DNA of 28,806 bases from Desulfobacteraceae bacterium 4572_89. Its GTDB lineage: Bacteria; Desulfobacterota; Desulfobacteria; Desulfobacterales; Desulfobacteraceae. The position numbers and the translations under genes were made by a program. Of this stretch, positions 25,441 to 28,806 are shown in pieces. How positions within the stretch are numbered: the stretch's first letter is position 1; each line of letters starts with the position of its first letter. Under the pieces are notes generated by a model that had not been told where the DNA came from, did no database searches, and saw nothing but the letters and a program-made list of their open reading frames with translations. The stretch spans positions 1-28,806 of the forward strand of contig NBML01000004.1 of the NCBI GenBank assembly GCA_002085465.1, given 5' to 3'.

Positions 25441-25469
25441 TTGACAAAACCAGCAAATAATTATAGAAT
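25441..25469 (+). promoter_or_regulatory. Strong sigma70-type promoter of the rplU operon
   Basis: Perfect TTGACA (25441-25446), exactly 17 bases of spacer, and TAGAAT (25464-25469), a 5/6 match to the -10 box. Transcription should start near 25476, giving a leader of about 45 bases ending in AAGGAG before the rplU ATG. Confidence 0.75.
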
Positions 25470-25520
25470 GAAGAGTTTTTAGAATTGCGAAAGGTATTGA
25501 AATAATAAGGAGAGTTTAAC

Positions 25521-25838
25521 ATGTACGCAGTTATCAGAACCGGCGGAAAACAATATAAGGTTCATGAAGACCAGGTCCTGAAAGTTGAAAAACTGGAAGG
25601 TTCCGAAGGTTCCAAAATTGAATTCGATGATGTCCTCATGTATTCAGACGGTGAAATCGTTACCCTGGGTGCTCCCAAGGTTGAGAATGCTGTTGTAAAA
25701 GCACACATCCTTGAACAGGGAAGGGGCAAAAAACAATTGGTATTCAAGTATAAACGCAGAAAAGGCTATCGAAAGATGCAGGGGCATAGACAGCATTATA
25801 CTGAAATTAAAATCGAATCCAAATGTAGGCATGGGTAA
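25521..25838 (+). CDS. rplU: 50S ribosomal protein L21, with altered C-terminal tail
   Basis: Ribosomal protein L21, which binds 23S rRNA in the large subunit. The start is certain (AAGGAG eight to nine bases upstream, [14 protein letters not shown]). The family signatures [24 protein letters not shown] are intact. The last five residues (KCRHG) are unusual: their codons are those of rpmA read in another frame, because the gene runs straight into the rpmA 3' end without an intergenic gap. Only about 2-5 native residues are likely lost, so L21 itself is probably functional. First gene of a strongly promoted housekeeping operon. Confidence 0.93.
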   Translation: MYAVIRTGGKQYKVHEDQVLKVEKLEGSEGSKIEFDDVLMYSDGEIVTLGAPKVENAVVKAHILEQGRGKKQLVFKYKRRKGYRKMQGHRQHYTEIKIESKCRHG

Positions 25839-25929
25839 AGATTATACTCTTTTTGCTAGAATGGATGGTGTTGTTACCTTTGAAAGAAAAGGTCGCGACA
25901 GGAAAAAAGTCAGCGTTTATGAAGCGTGA
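25819..25929 (+). pseudogene. rpmA: 3' fragment of ribosomal protein L27 (rpmA), 5' half missing
   Basis: The last 36 codons of rpmA are clear: [18 protein letters not shown], then [14 protein letters not shown] and the stop at 25927-25929. L27 is normally ~85 residues and begins MAHKK; the match here starts at about residue 49 of the E. coli protein. The missing N-terminal half includes the flexible tail that reaches the peptidyl-transferase centre. Immediately upstream the DNA is L21 coding sequence in another frame, so about 150 bases of rpmA plus the L21-L27 spacer appear to have been removed by one deletion. No separate start codon and ribosome site precede the fragment. Either a real lesion (with a second rpmA elsewhere) or a sequence/assembly error. 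Confidence 0.85.
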
Positions 25930-26921
25930 AATTTGTAGATGAAGCAATTGTTACTATCAGGTCCGGTGATGGTGGCCCGGGGTGTACCAGTTTCCGAAGG
26001 GAAAGGTTTATCGAGCGGGGAGGACCTGATGGTGGAGATGGCGGCGATGGTGGAAATGTTGTCCTGAGGGTGGATCAGGGCATACGAACACTCTATGAAT
26101 ATCGCCGTCAAAAACTGTTCAAAGCCAAGGACGGGGCCCAGGGACTTGGCAAACAAAAACATGGCAAAAACGGAAGCCATTGTTTTTTAGACCTTCCCCC
26201 GGGCACTCTGGTGTCTGATGCAGACACACTTGAACCCATTGTTGATCTTACCACTGACCTTGCAGAACACATTGTTGCCAGCGGCGGCAAAGGCGGCCGG
26301 GGTAACAAAAGATTTGCCTCATCCACCAATCGGGCCCCGAGATATTCCCAGCCTGGAATTCCAGGAACAGAACTCAAACTCAAACTGGAACTAAAACTCC
26401 TTGCAGATGTGGGCATTGTTGGATTACCCAATGCCGGCAAATCGACTCTGATATCCTCCATGTCAGCTGCCCGTCCCAAAATTGCAGACTACCCTTTTAC
26501 TACCCTTACCCCGACCCTTGGCATGGTGGAACCTCCCTTTGGAGAGCCCTTTGCCGTGGCAGATATCCCTGGTCTAATTGAGGGTGCCCATGAGGGGACT
26601 GGTCTTGGCATAAAATTCCTGAAGCATATTGAACGGACCGGGATATTAATCCATCTCATTGATGCCGGAGGAATTGAACCTGAATGCCCACTTGATGCCT
26701 TTCAACTCATCAACAAAGAGCTTTCCATGTACAGCAAAACCCTGGCCGACAAAACCCAGATTGTGGTACTCAACAAAATGGATCTCACGGGTATAAAAAC
26801 CCGGGTGGATAGTTTTAAAACTGCCCTGCCGGGCCTCCAGGTGCACACCATTTCAGCTGCAACAGGCCAGGGAGTAAAAGAGCTGGTAAAACTGCTTTCT
26901 TCCAAACTTAAAAAAGAGTAA
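25926..26921 (+). CDS. obgE: GTPase Obg (CgtA)
   Basis: Ribosome-associated GTPase involved in 50S assembly and stress control, 331 aa. Residues 1-158 form the glycine-rich Obg fold ([37 protein letters not shown]). The G domain has G1 GLPNAGKS, the switch-region TTLTPTLG, G3 DIPG, G4 NKMD and G5-like SAA. It lacks the C-terminal OCT domain found in some Obg proteins. The start is GTG at 25926, overlapping the rpmA stop by four bases (GTGA), with no strong ribosome site, so it depends on translational coupling to rpmA; damage to rpmA translation would be expected to reduce obgE expression. Confidence 0.95.
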   Translation: MKFVDEAIVTIRSGDGGPGCTSFRRERFIERGGPDGGDGGDGGNVVLRVDQGIRTLYEYRRQKLFKAKDGAQGLGKQKHGKNGSHCFLDLPPGTLVSDADTLEPIVDLTTDLAEHIVASGGKGGRGNKRFASSTNRAPRYSQPGIPGTELKLKLELKLLADVGIVGLPNAGKSTLISSMSAARPKIADYPFTTLTPTLGMVEPPFGEPFAVADIPGLIEGAHEGTGLGIKFLKHIERTGILIHLIDAGGIEPECPLDAFQLINKELSMYSKTLADKTQIVVLNKMDLTGIKTRVDSFKTALPGLQVHTISAATGQGVKELVKLLSSKLKKE

Positions 26922-26924
26922 ACC

Positions 26925-27572
26925 ATGAATACAGGACTTTTTGGAGGGACATTTAATCCACTTCATAATGGCCATATAGGTATTATCAAATACGTAAAAC
27001 AGGCCTATCAGCTCCAAAAAGTTTTCCTGTTCCCTTCTGCCACCCCACCCCATAAGCCCAATAGCAATCTGGCTCCTGCCAGGGACAGACTTGAAATGGT
27101 TACAGGCAGTGTAAAGGATCTTGATGGAGTTTATGCCTCTGATATTGAATTAAAGAGAAAAGGACCCTCCTTTACCATTGACACCATTAATGCATTTAAA
27201 AAAAATCATGGCCTGAATCTGAATTTTTTCCTTTTAATGGGATCAGATGCATTTTTTGATATCACCACCTGGAAAAGCCGGGAACTTATTTTTAAGGCTG
27301 TCCCAATAATTGTCATGCTCAGGGGGAAAATGAGAGAGATTAAAACAATTGCATCCTTTATTGACGAACATGTCTCCAAAGGATATTCTCTGGATGCGGG
27401 CCAGAACAAATTTACCCATGGACAGATGCAACCGATCCATATCTGCAATGTACCCAAAATTGATATTTCGTCCACCATGATACGGACACGGGTTAAAGAA
27501 AACAGATCTATTACAGGACTTGTCCCCATAAACGTAGAGAACATCATCAGTAAAAAGGATTTATATAAATGA
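26925..27572 (+). CDS. nadD: Nicotinate-nucleotide adenylyltransferase
   Basis: Transfers AMP from ATP to nicotinate mononucleotide in NAD synthesis; 215 aa. The nucleotidyltransferase motif GGTFNPLHNGH (residues 7-17, with the HxGH catalytic pair) and the C-terminal ISSTMIR motif are both present, along with FPSATPPHKP and LMGSDAFFDITTWK, typical of NadD. ATG lies three bases after the obgE stop and the gene ends with a four-base overlap with rsfS. Confidence 0.95.
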   Translation: MNTGLFGGTFNPLHNGHIGIIKYVKQAYQLQKVFLFPSATPPHKPNSNLAPARDRLEMVTGSVKDLDGVYASDIELKRKGPSFTIDTINAFKKNHGLNLNFFLLMGSDAFFDITTWKSRELIFKAVPIIVMLRGKMREIKTIASFIDEHVSKGYSLDAGQNKFTHGQMQPIHICNVPKIDISSTMIRTRVKENRSITGLVPINVENIISKKDLYK

Positions 27573-27967
27573 AACATCCCATTGCTTTGGCAGAAGAGTT
27601 CAAGCCCTATCTCAGCCCCATATTTGAACGGAAAGCAAAATCAATCACCGCAGTTGATGTCCATAAAATGACATCCTATGCCGACATGCTGGTAATTATT
27701 GAAGCAGGTTCCAGCCGCCAGGTCACATCCCTTGCAGAACACATCATCAAAACCCTGAAAAAACAAAAAATAAAAGTTTTTGGCATGGAAGGAATCAAGG
27801 AAGGTGAGTGGGCATTGATTGATTATGGTCATATTATCATCCATATATTTGATTCCGAGGCAAAGGGATTCTATGATCTGGAAGGCTTGTGGAGCGATGC
27901 CCCCAGAGTTGATCTCTCTCCATTGGGACCCCTGCCAGGGTTAGAAGAAGATGATAATGAACTCTAA
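27569..27967 (+). CDS. rsfS: Ribosomal silencing factor RsfS
   Basis: A 132-residue RsfS/Iojap-family protein, which binds L14 and blocks subunit joining when nutrients are short. Family landmarks are AVDVHKMTSYADMLVIIEAGSSRQV, GMEGIKEGEWALIDYGHIIIHIF and FYDLEGLWSDAP. The ATG overlaps the nadD stop (ATGA), the classic nadD-rsfS arrangement. The C-terminal tail is acidic (EEDDNEL) and overlaps the start of gpmI by 11 bases. Confidence 0.94.
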   Translation: MKHPIALAEEFKPYLSPIFERKAKSITAVDVHKMTSYADMLVIIEAGSSRQVTSLAEHIIKTLKKQKIKVFGMEGIKEGEWALIDYGHIIIHIFDSEAKGFYDLEGLWSDAPRVDLSPLGPLPGLEEDDNEL

Positions 27968-28806
27968 AAAAACAATTTCTGATGAAAAAACTGCTTCAGG
28001 AAAGAACCCTGTCAATATCCTGATGATCCTGGACGGCTGGGGAATAAACGATCAATACTACGGCAATGCTGTTGCCCAGGCAAATACCCCTTTTCTGGAT
28101 CATCTTGTAAAAACCTTTCCCAACAGCCGCCTTGCCTGCTCCGGCAATGCAGTGGGCCTTCCCCAGGGCACCATGGGCAATTCAGAAGTTGGCCACATGA
28201 ACATGGGGGCAGGCAGAAAAGTACTCCAGAATTTTGTCCGCATCAATACTGCCATTGATGAAAAAAGTTTTTTTAAAAATTCAATATTTAAAAAGGCCAT
28301 GGACAAGGTCAAAAAAGAAGACAAAGGTCTTCACCTCATGGGCCTTTTGTCCGACGGCGGAGTTCACAGCCACATTTCCCATCTCCTTGCCCTCATTGAC
28401 ATGGCAAGACAAAACAAGGTTAAGAATATTTATATCCACCCTATTCTTGACGGCAGAGACACCTCCCCCACAGCCGGCATTGAATATTTAAGGCAGCTTC
28501 AGCAGCATATTGACCTCCACAATTACGGGAAAATTGCCACCATTGTGGGCCGTTACTGGGCCATGGACAGGGACACCCGGTGGGACAGGGTGAAAAAAGC
28601 CTATAACCTTTTTACAAAGGGAGAGGGCAAAAAATATCATGACCCGGTTCAGGCGATTCAGGATGCCTATGATGCAGACCTTACCGATGAATTTATCAAT
28701 CCTGTCTTCCTTGGAAATGATTCTGGTTCAGGCCATGGCACTATCCAGGATGGGGACAGTGTAATTTTTTTCAATTTCAGGGCAGACAGGGCAAAGGAGA
28801 TCACCA
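27957..28806 (+). CDS. gpmI: 2,3-bisphosphoglycerate-independent phosphoglycerate mutase, 3' partial
   Basis: Interconverts 3- and 2-phosphoglycerate in glycolysis with two manganese ions and a phosphoserine intermediate. The first 283 codons are visible and the frame is open at the window end (full GpmI is ~510 residues). Visible: MILDGWG (metal Asp), QANTPFLDHL, the catalytic serine motif MGNSEVGH, HLMGLLSDGGVHSH, ILDGRDT and GRYWAMDRDTRWDR. The ATG at 27957 lies inside the end of rsfS and has a weak GAAGAAG ribosome site; it adds about 20 residues before the conserved start of the enzyme, which is a little longer than usual. Confidence 0.93.
   Translation, partial: MNSKKTISDEKTASGKNPVNILMILDGWGINDQYYGNAVAQANTPFLDHLVKTFPNSRLACSGNAVGLPQGTMGNSEVGHMNMGAGRKVLQNFVRINTAIDEKSFFKNSIFKKAMDKVKKEDKGLHLMGLLSDGGVHSHISHLLALIDMARQNKVKNIYIHPILDGRDTSPTAGIEYLRQLQQHIDLHNYGKIATIVGRYWAMDRDTRWDRVKKAYNLFTKGEGKKYHDPVQAIQDAYDADLTDEFINPVFLGNDSGSGHGTIQDGDSVIFFNFRADRAKEIT

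Larger units (their letters stand above)
25154..25520. other. Divergent intergenic region between aminotransferase and rplU
   Basis: 367 AT-rich bases with no plausible gene. It holds a candidate minus-strand promoter (25229-25258), a pair of direct repeats (25268-25299), an imperfect palindrome around TCTTATCC/GGAATAAGA (25312-25334), a small hairpin GCCTTT/AAAGGC (25366-25382) and the rplU promoter (25441-25469). Confidence 0.6.

Overview
The window is a stretch of bacterial chromosome of about 40% GC (estimated by eye), with dense genes and short intergenic gaps. The protein repertoire (c-di-GMP PilZ protein, GAF and SUMF1 proteins, an Npt-like membrane protein fused to HEAT repeats and a cyclic-nucleotide domain, a B12/radical-SAM-like scaffold, and the rplU-rpmA-obgE-nadD-rsfS-gpmI order) suggests a Desulfobacterota (sulfate-reducing, Desulfobacteraceae-like) genome. 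That assignment is inferred from gene content only; no rRNA or tRNA gene is present.

Layout. (1) 1-1812 (+): 3' part of a membrane-anchored spermidine-synthase-like protein, cut by the window edge. (2) 1833-8841 (-): an operon-like block that begins with a GshB-like ATP-grasp ligase, continues with a complete five-gene oligopeptide/dipeptide ABC importer (oppA, B, C, D, F) and ends with a PilZ protein. A good sigma70-type promoter lies at 8901-8929. (3) 8842-10622: an AT-rich accessory patch with a DUF4143-type AAA ATPase, a small orphan reading frame, and a divergent intergenic region carrying a perfect 12-bp inverted repeat over the ATPase promoter. (4) 10623-17814 (+): a large GAF protein, a secreted SUMF1-fold protein lacking the FGE cysteines, a 1085-aa transporter/HEAT/cNMP-binding fusion, and a type II toxin-antitoxin pair. 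(5) 18025-25153 (-): six same-strand genes: class III aminotransferase, kinase-fold protein, a broken membrane M28 peptidase, a cysteine-less B12/radical-SAM-like protein fused to a GNAT acetyltransferase, a RimK-like ATP-grasp ligase, and a QueC-like PP-loop ATPase. (6) 25521-28806 (+): housekeeping operon rplU, damaged rpmA, obgE, nadD, rsfS and the 5' part of gpmI.

The most interesting unit is region 5. Acetyltransferase, ATP-grasp ligase, PP-loop nucleotidyl-activating enzyme and metallopeptidase together resemble in logic (not in demonstrated homology) the N-acetylglutaminylglutamine amide osmolyte clusters. I infer a pathway that makes an N-acylated, amide-type amino-acid conjugate or modifies a peptide. 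The second ATP-grasp ligase, in front of the Opp importer, is a separate peptide-chemistry locus about 9 kb away.

Two lesions stand out. The M28 gene appears to have lost its middle and continues out of frame. rplU runs directly into the last 36 codons of rpmA, so the first ~49 codons of ribosomal protein L27 are missing. Both need checking against reads, because loss of L27's N-terminus would be very unusual and an assembly deletion is plausible.
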